A DNA stretch of 64,000 nt from Planctomycetales bacterium (GTDB taxonomy: Bacteria; Planctomycetota; Planctomycetia; Planctomycetales; Planctomycetaceae): contig JANQPT010000011.1 in assembly GCA_028285345.1 (NCBI GenBank), positions 62,001-126,000 on the forward strand, read 5' to 3'. The first letter of the stretch is position 1, and each line of letters opens with the position of its first letter. A program made the position numbers and the translations under genes. This document shows, piece by piece, positions 8,173 to 16,986 of this stretch. The notes under the pieces were generated by a model. The model was not told the origin of the DNA. It saw only the letters and a program-made list of their open reading frames with translations, and made no database searches.

Positions 8173-9651
8173 GTGGTTAGTGAGACCAAAACCAGGGGGG
8201 TAGCACTCTTGGACAGCGCTCTGAATGAACCGGCGATTCCGCAGCCGAGGGGTCGATTTCGCTACTGGCTAGCCGGCATTTGCCTGTTGCTGATCGGGCT
8301 GTTGATCACAGCGGTGATCCTCACCCCCGCTCCTGAAGACGTCTACATCGCCGAGGCGACCATGCCCGACGGCACTGTCCTCGTCCTCAAAGCGGTCACC
8401 TACGGCAAAGAGCACAAACTGCCGCTGCCTCCCCGCACTAACTGGTTTCTGCCGGTTTTTCTACAAAGTCGAGAGCAAGATTCTCTCGACCACGAAACGT
8501 GGGGGGACAAACTCGTGGTCTGGCTGGCGCGATACGATCCCAAAACCGGCCGCGCCCTCGATTTCGAATGGTGGCTCAAAAACACGGTCGTGGACGCAAA
8601 CGGCGATACGATCACTGATCGCCACCCAAGTTGGGATTACCGCTTTGGGCAATCTGGATCGGGAAGTAGTGGCAGTTCAGGACCAGGTGCTCGCCCCTAT
8701 GACGTCGCGCATCGCGAATATGATCAGCTTTATGCCAGCAGCGAACTCCCTTTGTTTCGCTGCAACAGCAAGACGTTTCAACTCCGCGTGCACAATGCCG
8801 ACAACGATATCGTCGCCACGTTCGATGTCCCTTGGCCGGGGCCGAAGTCTTTTCCGATTTGGGAACCGGAACCGCTGCCGATTTCCAAACCGGCCGGGGA
8901 TCTGACCGTCACACTGAAAAGACTGGACACCGATTTCGTTTATCATAACGATGAGAAAAGCTATTTTCTCGATCCCAGTTTTCGCGTCACAAAGGACGGC
9001 AAACCCGCCAGTTGGCATGTCGAAGGGCAAATTCTCACCGACGCGTTGGGAAATACTTCGAGAATCAATGGATTGACACTTCTATGGAGCGAACCGGCTT
9101 GGAAGCTGACCGCCGATTTCTATCGAAACAATACCGCACCGCCGCTCGCCGCCGAAACCTGGAACGTCGGATCCATCGAGATTAGTCCTAACAATGAATT
9201 TCAACAGCTCGATCTGGAAAAGCTGCTCAACGACGTGCCGCTGAAGCTCTTAACTTCCGGCGGAGGAGGAGTTGTGACCTATACGGGAACCGGGGATTAT
9301 CAAGGTGAGGGCAGCAGTCGCTGGGGGATGAGTGTGGAGACCGATAACGGTTATCAATCAGTTGATATCGATACAGACAATATCGGTCCGAACTACACTC
9401 AGAAAGTGCGGACTAATCTTCCTCACCTAAGGTTGGATCACATCAAGATCCCCGAACTCAAACGACTCCAGCTCCACGCAACCGACAACCTGGGAAACCG
9501 CGTTGACGGGCATCTCGAAACGGTGGACGACCACGACTTCTGGTTCTTCATGCCAGTCGACGAAGCCACTGAGATCGACCTCAAAATCGTCATCACCCAA
9601 GGCCGCCGTGTCGAATTCCTCGTCGCGCCCCCTTCCATCGACACCGAATAG
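8173..9651 (+). CDS. Single-span membrane protein, large extracytoplasmic domain, unknown function
   Basis: A 492-residue protein if read from the GTG at 8173. The TTG at 8209 is a good alternative because an AGGGGGG lies eight bases before it; this would remove 12 residues. One membrane segment (YWLAGICLLLIGLLITAVIL, about residues 31-50) anchors a large domain that is probably outside the cytoplasm. Beta-rich segments dominate (PDGTVLVLKAVTYG, DNDIVATFDVPWPG, PAGDLTVTLKRLDTDF), with a Gly/Ser linker GSGSSGSSGPG near residue 165. No known family was recognised. It is followed after 25 nt by a secreted protein gene with similar base usage, so the two are likely one transcription unit ending at the terminator at 11173-11200. 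Confidence 0.75.
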   Translation: MVSETKTRGVALLDSALNEPAIPQPRGRFRYWLAGICLLLIGLLITAVILTPAPEDVYIAEATMPDGTVLVLKAVTYGKEHKLPLPPRTNWFLPVFLQSREQDSLDHETWGDKLVVWLARYDPKTGRALDFEWWLKNTVVDANGDTITDRHPSWDYRFGQSGSGSSGSSGPGARPYDVAHREYDQLYASSELPLFRCNSKTFQLRVHNADNDIVATFDVPWPGPKSFPIWEPEPLPISKPAGDLTVTLKRLDTDFVYHNDEKSYFLDPSFRVTKDGKPASWHVEGQILTDALGNTSRINGLTLLWSEPAWKLTADFYRNNTAPPLAAETWNVGSIEISPNNEFQQLDLEKLLNDVPLKLLTSGGGGVVTYTGTGDYQGEGSSRWGMSVETDNGYQSVDIDTDNIGPNYTQKVRTNLPHLRLDHIKIPELKRLQLHATDNLGNRVDGHLETVDDHDFWFFMPVDEATEIDLKIVITQGRRVEFLVAPPSIDTE

Positions 9652-9676
9652 CCTCCCAATTTAGAAAGCTCGCACA

Positions 9677-11155
9677 ATGCCTTCACCTCGATTCCCCCAA
9701 CTCGCGATGCTGGCAATTCTCATCTGGGGCACGTTGCCGTTCAGCGCAATTGCCGCTGAGAATAAACCCACAGCAAAGCAAGACAAAGCGCAAGCACCAA
9801 TGCTCGAGACCGTCAAATGCCGCGTCCGCGTCATCGACGCCGACGGCAAACCGATCGCCGGCGCCGTTGTCGCTCCGTCCGGGTTTCGTACAATCGCGCG
9901 ACCGGGGACTCATTGGGGCTGGGGCGACAAACGGTTCGGCCCCCAGCCGCAGCCGAAAACCGACGCCGACGGAGTCGCCGCTTTGGACATTCCCAAGTTC
10001 GTGATCGAAAAACTGGAAATCGCCAAAGTCACATGGCTCGTCGACCACTCCAGCTACGTCGTCTATCGCGAGGATCACGACATCGGGGAGGATCCCGCTG
10101 AGATCCAGCTCAAAGACGGTTACCGCATCGCCGCGACCGCCGTTGATGCAGAGTCGGGCGAGCCGATCAAGGAGCACCTCTTCGCCCAATTAAGCGGATA
10201 CCGCATGTCGACCGGCAGGGAATGGAAACTGGCCAAAAGCGGCATCCTACTCTCACGTGTTTTCGACGATGAACAATTCGTCCTCCGCCTCATCCACCTT
10301 CCCGCCGGCCAGCCGCCGAAATTCAGCGAACTGATCGCGCTCAAAAAGCCTAAACAGAACGAACGGGTGTTTTTGAAGAACATCCCCCTGCAGTCCGGCA
10401 CACGTGTCGCGGGGCGGCTCGACGATCAAGTTCCCCGGCCGGTTCGCGGCGGCAAAATCATCGCTTGCGTCACGGCCAGTTCTCCCAAAGATTCCACCGA
10501 TCATATCAATATCTGGCGCTGGTCCGACTGGTCCGACATCAAACCGGACGGCTCGTTCGTCATTGAGTCGCTTCCCCGCGGCGATGTGGTGCAATTGATC
10601 GCCGTCTGCGACGGCTGGATCTCCAGCAACCCGACCAAAAAAGAGGTCGCCGCCTTACCGTGGAAACAGCAATTTCACGCCACCAGCTTCACGTGGCCGC
10701 AACTCTTTCCGCTCAATGGCGAGACGATCGAGCCGACCATCAAAATGTCCCCCGCAGCGATGTGCGAAATCGAAGTCCTCGACCCCGACGGCAAACGGCT
10801 CGCCGACGCCGAAATCAACATGTGGCCGAACCACGCACATTTTCGTGGAGGGAGCACGATCTTGGGATTCAAGTACCGCACCGCCGAATGGCTCCAAGCA
10901 TTGGCCGAAGGCCGCGACATCAAAACGGTCTGGAATAGCCGCAATCCTTTCATGGCCAAAACTTCTGCAGAGGGCATCGCCGTCATCCGCAACTTGCCGG
11001 GAAAACCACACATCGGACTCAATGCGACACATGAGAATTTCGCGCAACAAATCGAAAACGGCCGCCGGTCCACGAATGTCACGCTGAAACCAGGTGAGTC
11101 GACCAAAATCACGATCCGCATGGAACCCAAGGGAGCCAACCTACTGGGCGAGTGA
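9677..11155 (+). CDS. Secreted protein with carboxypeptidase-regulatory-like (Ig-like) segments
   Basis: A 492-residue protein with a Sec signal peptide (MPSPRFPQLAMLAILIWGTL, cleavage probably after SAIAA near residue 27). Two stretches look like carboxypeptidase regulatory-like beta-sandwich repeats: CRVRVIDADGKPIAGAVVAP at about residues 48-67, and CEIEVLDPDGKRLADAEINM at about 363-382, each followed by a D-x-D-G-x-A-like turn (TDADGVAALDIP, TSAEGIAVIRNLPG). This is typical of planctomycete exported proteins thought to bind sugars or other cell-surface partners. It is second in a two-gene unit after the membrane-anchored protein. The ATG at 9677 is the only good start. Confidence 0.78.
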   Translation: MPSPRFPQLAMLAILIWGTLPFSAIAAENKPTAKQDKAQAPMLETVKCRVRVIDADGKPIAGAVVAPSGFRTIARPGTHWGWGDKRFGPQPQPKTDADGVAALDIPKFVIEKLEIAKVTWLVDHSSYVVYREDHDIGEDPAEIQLKDGYRIAATAVDAESGEPIKEHLFAQLSGYRMSTGREWKLAKSGILLSRVFDDEQFVLRLIHLPAGQPPKFSELIALKKPKQNERVFLKNIPLQSGTRVAGRLDDQVPRPVRGGKIIACVTASSPKDSTDHINIWRWSDWSDIKPDGSFVIESLPRGDVVQLIAVCDGWISSNPTKKEVAALPWKQQFHATSFTWPQLFPLNGETIEPTIKMSPAAMCEIEVLDPDGKRLADAEINMWPNHAHFRGGSTILGFKYRTAEWLQALAEGRDIKTVWNSRNPFMAKTSAEGIAVIRNLPGKPHIGLNATHENFAQQIENGRRSTNVTLKPGESTKITIRMEPKGANLLGE

Positions 11156-11172
11156 TTTGCAAAGATGACAAA

Positions 11173-11200
11173 AACCGGGCCTCCCCAAGGAAGCCCGGTT
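11173..11200 (+). terminator. Stem-loop terminator after the 8173-11155 unit
   Basis: AACCGGGC at 11173-11180 pairs with GCCCGGTT at 11193-11200, extended by CTCC/GGAA partial pairing around a CCAA loop. It lies 17 nt after the stop codon of the preceding gene and just before the stop of the convergent gene, so it may act for both. The following T-run is weak. Confidence 0.7.
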
Positions 11201-11220
11201 AAATAGTGTCAACTTCGAGT

Positions 11221-11910
11221 TCAATTCATCGGTCGCCGCGTAAAAATCCGCGCCGCCCCTCCGCCCATCGGCGTGAACGCCTGACTCTGCCCCGCCGTCG
11301 GCCCGATCAGAAACGGCCCCTCTTGGTTCGGTCCCGGCGATAAGGTCAGCACGCCGTTGCGAAACGTCAGCGGCTCACGTAACAGTTGCACCGGCTGGTT
11401 GTCATCACCGATCAGTACTTGGTTGGTTGCCTTGTCGATCTCGAACATGTCGTAGTCGTTTGCTCGCAGGACATACATGAACCGCGTCGCTTGAGGGTCT
11501 TCCGTAGCGGCATCAAACCAGACTCCCTGCAGTTGGGCCGGCAGCGTTTGATTGTTTTGCCGCACGACCGGCCGCACCGGGCGGCGAATCGGCCGCCGGA
11601 CCGGAGGATAGACCACGCGCGGCTGACGGATGTAAGGAGGGTTCCCGACGCCACCCGTCGAACAGTAGGGATCTGCGTACGGCCTGACCGGCGTCATCGT
11701 CCGCGGAAACCGGCCTCGACGGGGAGTATAGAATCGTTGCTGCGTTTGCGGAAAACCACGCCGGAATTGACGGCCCGGACCCCCGTAGTTCATCATCGCC
11801 TGTCCACCGCGGCCTGCAACTTGGGCGAAACTCTCGGCAGAATCGGCGAACATCACGCTCGCAACCAGGACACAGGCGGGCAACATGAATTTTGGCTGAA
11901 AAGTCGTCAT
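11221..11910 (-). CDS. Secreted Arg/Pro-rich protein with a C-terminal beta domain
   Basis: A 229-residue protein with a Sec signal peptide (MTTFQPKFMLPACVLVASVM, cleavage near AESFAQ). Residues about 45-135 are rich in Arg, Pro, Gly and Tyr and probably disordered (GRQFRRGFPQTQQRFYTPRR, RRPIRRPVRPVVRQ). The last 100 residues look folded: LQGVWFDAATEDPQATRFMY, VLRANDYDMFEIDKATNQVL. The ATG at 11910 was preferred over 11964 because GGGAGACG precedes it at a good distance. The function is unknown; a cell-surface or periplasmic location is likely. It follows the DUF1501 gene on the same strand with about 205 nt between. Confidence 0.7.
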   Translation of the reverse strand: MTTFQPKFMLPACVLVASVMFADSAESFAQVAGRGGQAMMNYGGPGRQFRRGFPQTQQRFYTPRRGRFPRTMTPVRPYADPYCSTGGVGNPPYIRQPRVVYPPVRRPIRRPVRPVVRQNNQTLPAQLQGVWFDAATEDPQATRFMYVLRANDYDMFEIDKATNQVLIGDDNQPVQLLREPLTFRNGVLTLSPGPNQEGPFLIGPTAGQSQAFTPMGGGAARIFTRRPMN

Positions 11911-12115
11911 CGAAACGTCTCCCATTTCGTCGGGTGTTGGACTGATTCGCGATTTGACAGTCAATCGCGGTCACACCCTGAAATGGCAAACGCTTCGCGG
12001 ACCCCGCCAAAATATCTCACAATTTCCGCCAAATTTGTGAGACCGGCCGTAATCCTCTCAGCGACGATCGGTCGTGACAACCGCATCGTCAGGCGGCGCG
12101 GCAGTGGTGTCACGC

Positions 12116-13495
12116 TCAGAATAACTCTGAAATCGGAGCGCCGTCGACGACGATGTTCCGCGGCCGGCCCGATCCGTCAAGATACTGCGCGTCGAGCGGA
12201 ACCCGCAGGTGCCGATAAATCGTGGCGGCGATGTCGCCGGGGGTCACACGACGTTCGGTGATTTCCCCGCCGATGCGGTCCGTGCTGCCGATCACGCCTC
12301 CATGCCGCAGCCCGCCTCCCGCCAACACAATGGACGCCGCTGCTGGCCAGTGATCGCGGCCGGTCTTGTGGTTGATCCGCGGCGAGCGTCCAAATTCTCC
12401 CATCGCCACGACCAGCGTCTGGTCCAGCAAACCGCGCTCTTCCAGGTCTTCGACCAGCGTCGCCAATAGGTGGTCCGTCGGAGGCAGCAGCGGCTTGGTC
12501 CCCGTTTCGACGCCGCCGTAACCGACTTTCACCGGGTTGCCGTGCGTGTCCCACGTGGCGGAGTTCCCTTTGGCGCTGAGCACCACCGTCACAAATCGCG
12601 CTCCAAACTCCACCAACCGACGTGCCAACAGAACTTGATCGTTCATCTGCCCCCGCACTTCGAACTGATCCACCCAGGGAACCGCGTTGTAACGCTCGCG
12701 GACATCCTGAGGTTCCAGTGAGAGATCGAACGCCCGTTTCGCCCGTCCCGAAAGCACGATCTGCGCCGCTTGTTGATCGAAGCGGCCGACCGCCTCCGTA
12801 TGGCCCTGCAAATCAGGTCCCACCCCAGCCGTGCTCAATTGCGACGCCAACCGCCGGCGCGACTTGATGCGGTCCTTCGACAGGCCGGGCGTCAATTCAA
12901 ACGCCTTAGGTCCAATGTTGCCGTCAAACGGATCGTACTGCTGCCCGAGCCATCCACCCAGCGCGACCGACTGCTTGCTGACATAAAAGGCGACACTGGC
13001 CGGAATTCCCGGCACACATGAACCGCACCACTTCGAAGCGACCGCCGCAATCGCGGGGAAATTGCGGCCCTGTTTATTTCTGCGCGGCGCGGCGTCGCGA
13101 TGGCCGGTCTGGAGCACATGATTTGGCAAATGCCCGCTATCGGTACAGTCGGCCGAGCGAATGATCGTTAGACGATCCATTATCTGCGCTTGCCGCGATA
13201 GGTGTTCCGAAAGGAACACGCCGGAGACTGCCGTCGGAATCGCACTGAACGGCCCGCGGATTTCGCGCGGCGCCATCGGTTTGGGATCCCACGTGTCGAG
13301 GTGACCGGCGCCGCCGTTAAGCCACAGTAGAATCACGCTATTCGGTGACGTTGATCGCGCCTGCGGAGTCAAAACCCCCGCCCGCAGCAACGCGGGAAAC
13401 CCAACCAGCCCTGACGACACTAGACTTCGCGCGAGAAACCGGCGACGAGAGGCCATCGCCTGAGCAATAGAACCCGACAACTCCGACTGTGACAT
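12116..13495 (-). CDS. DUF1501 family protein (alkaline-phosphatase/sulfatase-like fold)
   Basis: A 459-residue DUF1501 protein, a planctomycete/verrucomicrobial family in the alkaline phosphatase/sulfatase superfamily with no proven reaction. A twin-arginine-like leader (SRRRFLARSLVSSGLVGF) is at residues 17-34. Family signatures are SVILLWLNGGAGHLDTWDPK (about 53-72), RLTIIRSADCTDSGHLPNH, DQVLLARRLVEFGARFVTVV, NSATWDTHGN and VVAMGEFGRSPRINHKTGRDHW. Many DUF1501 genes sit next to DUF1553 genes; here the upstream partner is a PIG-L deacetylase gene on the same strand with a 54-nt gap. Probably exported. Confidence 0.92.
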   Translation of the reverse strand: MSQSELSGSIAQAMASRRRFLARSLVSSGLVGFPALLRAGVLTPQARSTSPNSVILLWLNGGAGHLDTWDPKPMAPREIRGPFSAIPTAVSGVFLSEHLSRQAQIMDRLTIIRSADCTDSGHLPNHVLQTGHRDAAPRRNKQGRNFPAIAAVASKWCGSCVPGIPASVAFYVSKQSVALGGWLGQQYDPFDGNIGPKAFELTPGLSKDRIKSRRRLASQLSTAGVGPDLQGHTEAVGRFDQQAAQIVLSGRAKRAFDLSLEPQDVRERYNAVPWVDQFEVRGQMNDQVLLARRLVEFGARFVTVVLSAKGNSATWDTHGNPVKVGYGGVETGTKPLLPPTDHLLATLVEDLEERGLLDQTLVVAMGEFGRSPRINHKTGRDHWPAAASIVLAGGGLRHGGVIGSTDRIGGEITERRVTPGDIAATIYRHLRVPLDAQYLDGSGRPRNIVVDGAPISELF

Positions 13496-13549
13496 GCAGG
13501 CACCTCGTTACGAGAATACGAAGCTGAGTCACCTCGTCGAGATCTTACC

Positions 13550-14554
13550 TCATTCCGGATCCGGGTGAAACGGAAACAGCTTCTGCAACTCTTTCTCCGT
13601 CGGCTGGTGGCCGTATTCGCAGATTTCGAATGCCTCGCTGAATTCGATTTTGTCCGCCTGATCTCCGTACCATTTCCGCAACTCGTCGGCGTAGTTCTTC
13701 GTAATCCGCCTGTCACGCGCCTCGAAAGCAGCCCGGACTTTCACGCGGCGGATTTCACGCTGTCGTTCGCCCCCTTCAATCAACTCTGCTTTGCCCAACG
13801 CGCCCCCTTCGACAAACTGCGACTCCATACCAACCAGCGCGTCCAATTTGCGGCTCATGACGGAATCGATTCCGACAACGACATCCGCCTGAAACGGGTA
13901 CGGTTTCTTGAACCGGTCCGGGTAATACATAAACACCGGGTTCTTCGCCAGCGGGGCGGTGTCGGGGCAAAAAAACGGCACAGCGACCATATAGGCGGCA
14001 TCCTGCACCAGTACGCCGGTATAGCGGTGATCGGGATGATAATCGTTCGTGCGCGGCCCCATCACGACATCCGCCTTCCATTCGCGGATCAGCCGGGTGA
14101 CCTTGCGGCGGTTTTCCAGCGTGGGCAGCAATTCGCCGTCGTGGATATCAAGCACTTCGGTGGTGATGCCGAAGATGTCCGCGGCGCGCTGCACTTCCGC
14201 ATTGCGGCGCTTCGCCAAGGGTCCTCCCGCCATCTTCCAGTGTCCAATATCGCCGTTGGTCAGCGAGACAAACTTCACATGGTGCCCCAGCGACGACCAC
14301 AGCGCCGCCGTTCCGCCCGCCTTGATCTCGCAATCATCCGGGTGCGCCCCGAAACAGATAATCCGCAGCTTGCCGTCGTCCGCGGGCGCCGCGCGAGGGG
14401 CCGCCGGCTTGTCGACGCGACTTCCCGGTTGCCCCTCTTGCCCGGTCGCCACGGAGACCATATTTCCAGGCGACTCAAAGTTCCCCAGAGCCCCGATCAA
14501 CACTCCAACGCCGAAACTGATCGAAACAACAACCAACAGTGAATACCGCGACAT
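13550..14554 (-). CDS. PIG-L / LmbE-like N-acetylglucosaminyl deacetylase family protein
   Basis: A 334-residue exported or membrane-anchored member of the PIG-L deacetylase family, zinc enzymes that remove the N-acetyl group from GlcNAc-type substrates. The N-terminus SLLVVVSISFGVGVLIGALG is a signal anchor. The zinc and catalytic motif AHPDD is present (IICFGAHPDDCEIKAGGTAA), as is the later metal-binding region (VMGPRTNDYHPDHRYTG, HPDH). Length suits the planctomycete branch. The real substrate is unknown. It is the first gene of a unit with the DUF1501 gene. Confidence 0.9.
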   Translation of the reverse strand: MSRYSLLVVVSISFGVGVLIGALGNFESPGNMVSVATGQEGQPGSRVDKPAAPRAAPADDGKLRIICFGAHPDDCEIKAGGTAALWSSLGHHVKFVSLTNGDIGHWKMAGGPLAKRRNAEVQRAADIFGITTEVLDIHDGELLPTLENRRKVTRLIREWKADVVMGPRTNDYHPDHRYTGVLVQDAAYMVAVPFFCPDTAPLAKNPVFMYYPDRFKKPYPFQADVVVGIDSVMSRKLDALVGMESQFVEGGALGKAELIEGGERQREIRRVKVRAAFEARDRRITKNYADELRKWYGDQADKIEFSEAFEICEYGHQPTEKELQKLFPFHPDPE

Positions 14555-14986
14555 TATCCTGCTCCAAGTTCAAATACTGTCACCGAGTATGAATAACATG
14601 CTTTCTGAAGATATCGTATCGAATTCTCTAGCTGAGTGACATCCACAACGTCGAAGGCGCCCATCTGCTGAGCACCGTTTGTGCATCTCGACACCGGCCC
14701 GCATTTGAACGGGCCATAGCAGAATTCGCCGCTCGGTCACATTGTGGTGTGAATCGGAATGTGCGACGGTTTCAACAACTTGCTGACCTTTTCAAACGCA
14801 GCCGAATTGGTGAAAATCAGGTCATCAAGTCGACGTGGATGGCCACGGACCGGCAGTTGTTGCCGACCATTTCGCATCGAACCCTAATCTGGGAATGAAC
14901 TTCTTCACAGGCGGGCCGAACCGACGGGCCGAGATCCGGTCGCTCGCTGTCGACTTTGCTAAAGGCCACAGGAGGGCGGTGAAGCT
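14555..14986. other. Gene-free stretch between divergent genes
   Basis: About 430 nt between the start of the PIG-L gene (minus) and the next plus-strand gene. I see no credible gene or strong structure; it should contain both promoters. An AGGAGGG at 14970-14976 is the likely ribosome binding site of the downstream gene. Confidence 0.4.
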
Positions 14987-15760
14987 GTGACTGCGAACCC
15001 GTATTTGGGCGAACTTGAGGACTGCGTTCAGAAGCTGGCGGAGAATTCCGGCGATCACGTCATCTGCGATGAACAAGTTTCAAAGCTCTTTGAATTGGCC
15101 CCTCAGTTGATTGCCTCACTGAGCAATGCGGAAAAATCTAATCTAAAAGAGCGCGCGAGGCCGATGTGCGAGGTCTCCGACTACTTCGCGCCGGCCAACT
15201 GGCCAACGGCGCGGCCGCAATCGGTCGAGGAATTTGAAACCACCGGATTGAGCGTCGAAGCTGCCGCGAAGCAGCAACTCAAACGATTCGAGCAATACAC
15301 GTCTCGATTAGTCGCCGTGGGGACTGACAAGCACACGCGTCTTCGTCTATCAATGCGGCAGGCGCTGCGCGTCGCGGCAAAACGCCTCAGCATTACCTTC
15401 AAAACGCCCGATGACCTGGACTTGATCGGTTCGCTGGAAACCATCAAAGACGGCATCGCCGACATCGCGACGCATAGCTGGGATGAGGAGGAACGCAGCA
15501 AATTGGATGCATTCGAAGAGGCTACGGTCCGGCTTCAGTCCGCGATCAGTGACGGAAACGGTGACGGATACTTCCTGCTGACAAAGATCGCCGAGGGAGA
15601 CGACCGGCTCCGCACAGAACTCAGCGTACGCCCGGACAGATTCAAAGCCAGACTGAATGGAATGCTGACGGCCTGCAAACAACTAACCGAGCCAGACCCG
15701 CCCCAAGCGGACCCCACCGAAACAGACGGTCAAGTGGAAACCGCGAACGACCCAAGTTAA
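14987..15760 (+). CDS. Hypothetical helical cytoplasmic protein
   Basis: A 257-residue protein that I do not recognise. The GTG at 14987 follows AGGAGGG by about ten bases. It has no signal peptide or membrane segment. The sequence is nearly all helix, rich in Leu, Ala, Lys and Glu (for example LEDCVQKLAENSGDHVICDE, AKQQLKRFEQYTSRLVAVGT), and ends in a Pro/Asp/Thr-rich tail. A strong hairpin terminator follows 47 nt after the stop. It stands alone between the PIG-L unit and the tRNA. Confidence 0.65.
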   Translation: MTANPYLGELEDCVQKLAENSGDHVICDEQVSKLFELAPQLIASLSNAEKSNLKERARPMCEVSDYFAPANWPTARPQSVEEFETTGLSVEAAAKQQLKRFEQYTSRLVAVGTDKHTRLRLSMRQALRVAAKRLSITFKTPDDLDLIGSLETIKDGIADIATHSWDEEERSKLDAFEEATVRLQSAISDGNGDGYFLLTKIAEGDDRLRTELSVRPDRFKARLNGMLTACKQLTEPDPPQADPTETDGQVETANDPS

Positions 15761-15807
15761 GTCCAGATGGCGCGACAAGCCGTTCTTGAGCGCTGCCGCC
15801 AATAACA

Positions 15808-15838
15808 AACGCCGCCGTAAGTCATTACAGCGGCGTTG
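15808..15838. terminator. Strong hairpin terminator, probably bidirectional
   Basis: AACGCCGCCGTAA pairs with TTACAGCGGCGTT with one mismatch around a five-base loop. On the plus strand it is followed by TGCTTATTTTA, and on the minus strand by TTGTTATTGG. It lies between the plus-strand hypothetical gene and the minus-strand tRNA-Phe, and so can stop both transcripts. Confidence 0.8.
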
Positions 15839-15847
15839 CTTATTTTA

Positions 15848-15920
15848 TGGACAGGGCGAGAATCGAACTCGCGACACCAGGATTTTCAGTCCTGTGCTCT
15901 ACCAACTGAGCTACCTGTCC
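15848..15920 (-). tRNA. tRNA-Phe (anticodon GAA)
   Basis: Read on the minus strand, the cloverleaf starts GGACAGG and ends CCTGTCC plus discriminator A. It has D-arm TAGCTCAGTTGGTAGAGC, anticodon stem CAGGA/TCCTG around CTGAAAA with anticodon GAA, and T-arm CGAGTTCGATTCTCG. It is 73 nt long and the CCA end is not encoded. Confidence 0.97.
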
Positions 15921-16132
15921 GAGTTTGCTGATCCGCAAAGGGATGCTCGAACTTCAACGGAGCGAGACGCTTTGTAGCAGATGCAAATCACCAGTTCAAC
16001 CCAGCCCGCACGCCGATTTTTCGACGGCATTTCGCAGTTTGTCGCCCGGTTGATTGAACCGCGCCGCGTGCGGATGTATGTTGCTGAATTCCGCCCTGAA
16101 CGGTTCCGCAGCCGCCGTTGAAAACTGTGCCC

Positions 16133-16834
16133 ATGCAAAAGATCAAGGAAATCATCGAGCGTTCCGATACGCCGTCCGGCCGGGCGTTTGATTTGGCCAT
16201 TCAAACGCTGATCATCCTGTCGTTGCTCAGCTTCTCGATCGAAACGCTCCCCAACCTCTCACCCACAACCCGCTATTGGCTGCACGCGTTTGAGATCTTT
16301 ACCGTCATCATCTTCACGACCGAGTATCTCACCCGCTTCGTGATCGCGGATCACAAATCGTCATTCGTGTTCAGCTTTTTCGGGCTGATCGATCTGGTGG
16401 CAATCTTACCGTTCTATTTTTCAATGGGAGTCGACCTCCGTTCGCTGCGCAGTTTTCGCTTGCTGCGTCTGTTTCGGATTCTGAAACTGGTGCGGTACAG
16501 CAAGTCCATTCGCCTGTTTCACCGCGCAATGCTGATTGCCCGCGAAGAGATTATCCTCTTCGTCGCCGTGACAGTGATTCTGCTCTGGCTGGCCGCGGTG
16601 GGGATTTACTACTTCGAGAACGAAAAGCAGCCCGAGGCGTTCGCGTCGGTCTTCCACAGCTTGTGGTGGGCGGTGGCGACCCTGACCACGGTCGGCTACG
16701 GCGACGTCTATCCAATGACCGTCGGTGGCAAGATTTTTACCTTCTTCGTCCTGATCATCGGTCTTGGCGTCGTCTCTGTTCCAGCCGGCTTGGTGGCATC
16801 TGCGCTGTCGGAAGCGCGCGAACTGGAAAGCTAA
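16133..16834 (+). CDS. Voltage-gated type K+ channel (6-TM, TVGYGD filter)
   Basis: A 233-residue ion transport family protein. S1-S3 can be placed at FDLAIQTLIILSLLSFSI, FEIFTVIIFTTEYLTRFVIA and LIDLVAILPFYF. S4 is SLRSFRLLRLFRILKLVRYS, with Arg/Lys every third residue as in voltage sensors. S5 is IILFVAVTVILLWLAAVGIY, the pore helix and selectivity filter are LWWAVATLTTVGYGD, and S6 is IFTFFVLIIGLGVVSVPAGL. Length fits the prokaryotic KvAP-like or KvLm family without a C-terminal regulatory domain. The frame opens with a TTG at 16118; I chose the ATG at 16133. It is a single gene next to tRNA-Phe. Confidence 0.93.
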   Translation: MQKIKEIIERSDTPSGRAFDLAIQTLIILSLLSFSIETLPNLSPTTRYWLHAFEIFTVIIFTTEYLTRFVIADHKSSFVFSFFGLIDLVAILPFYFSMGVDLRSLRSFRLLRLFRILKLVRYSKSIRLFHRAMLIAREEIILFVAVTVILLWLAAVGIYYFENEKQPEAFASVFHSLWWAVATLTTVGYGDVYPMTVGGKIFTFFVLIIGLGVVSVPAGLVASALSEARELES

Positions 16835-16870
16835 CGCGGTGTACATCAGCATCAGCCGGTAGAAGTCGCC

Positions 16871-16925
16871 GGGCCTGAGGCTTGAGGCTCGAGGCTGTAG
16901 GGTTGGCTGTTGAAAGTCGTCTCCA
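16871..16925. repeat. CCTAAAGCC/CTACAGCC-type dispersed repeat, copy 2 (inverted)
   Basis: The plus strand reads GGCCTGAGGCTTGAGGCTCG followed by AGGCTGTAGGGTTGGCTGTT and ends GTCTCCAG; its reverse complement matches the order of the copy at 7903-7978 (CTGGAGAC ... CCAACCCTA ... CAGCC units). It lies directly after the K+ channel gene. Confidence 0.6.
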
Positions 16926-16986
16926 GACACCTACGAAGCAAACCACGGCATAATCCGGAACCAATGCCGTGACATAGCAGACTGCT

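Noticed and set aside
13565-14542. Plus-strand 325-codon frame opposite the PIG-L gene
   Set aside because: Antisense shadow; the AHPDD and HPDH motifs on the minus strand identify the real gene.
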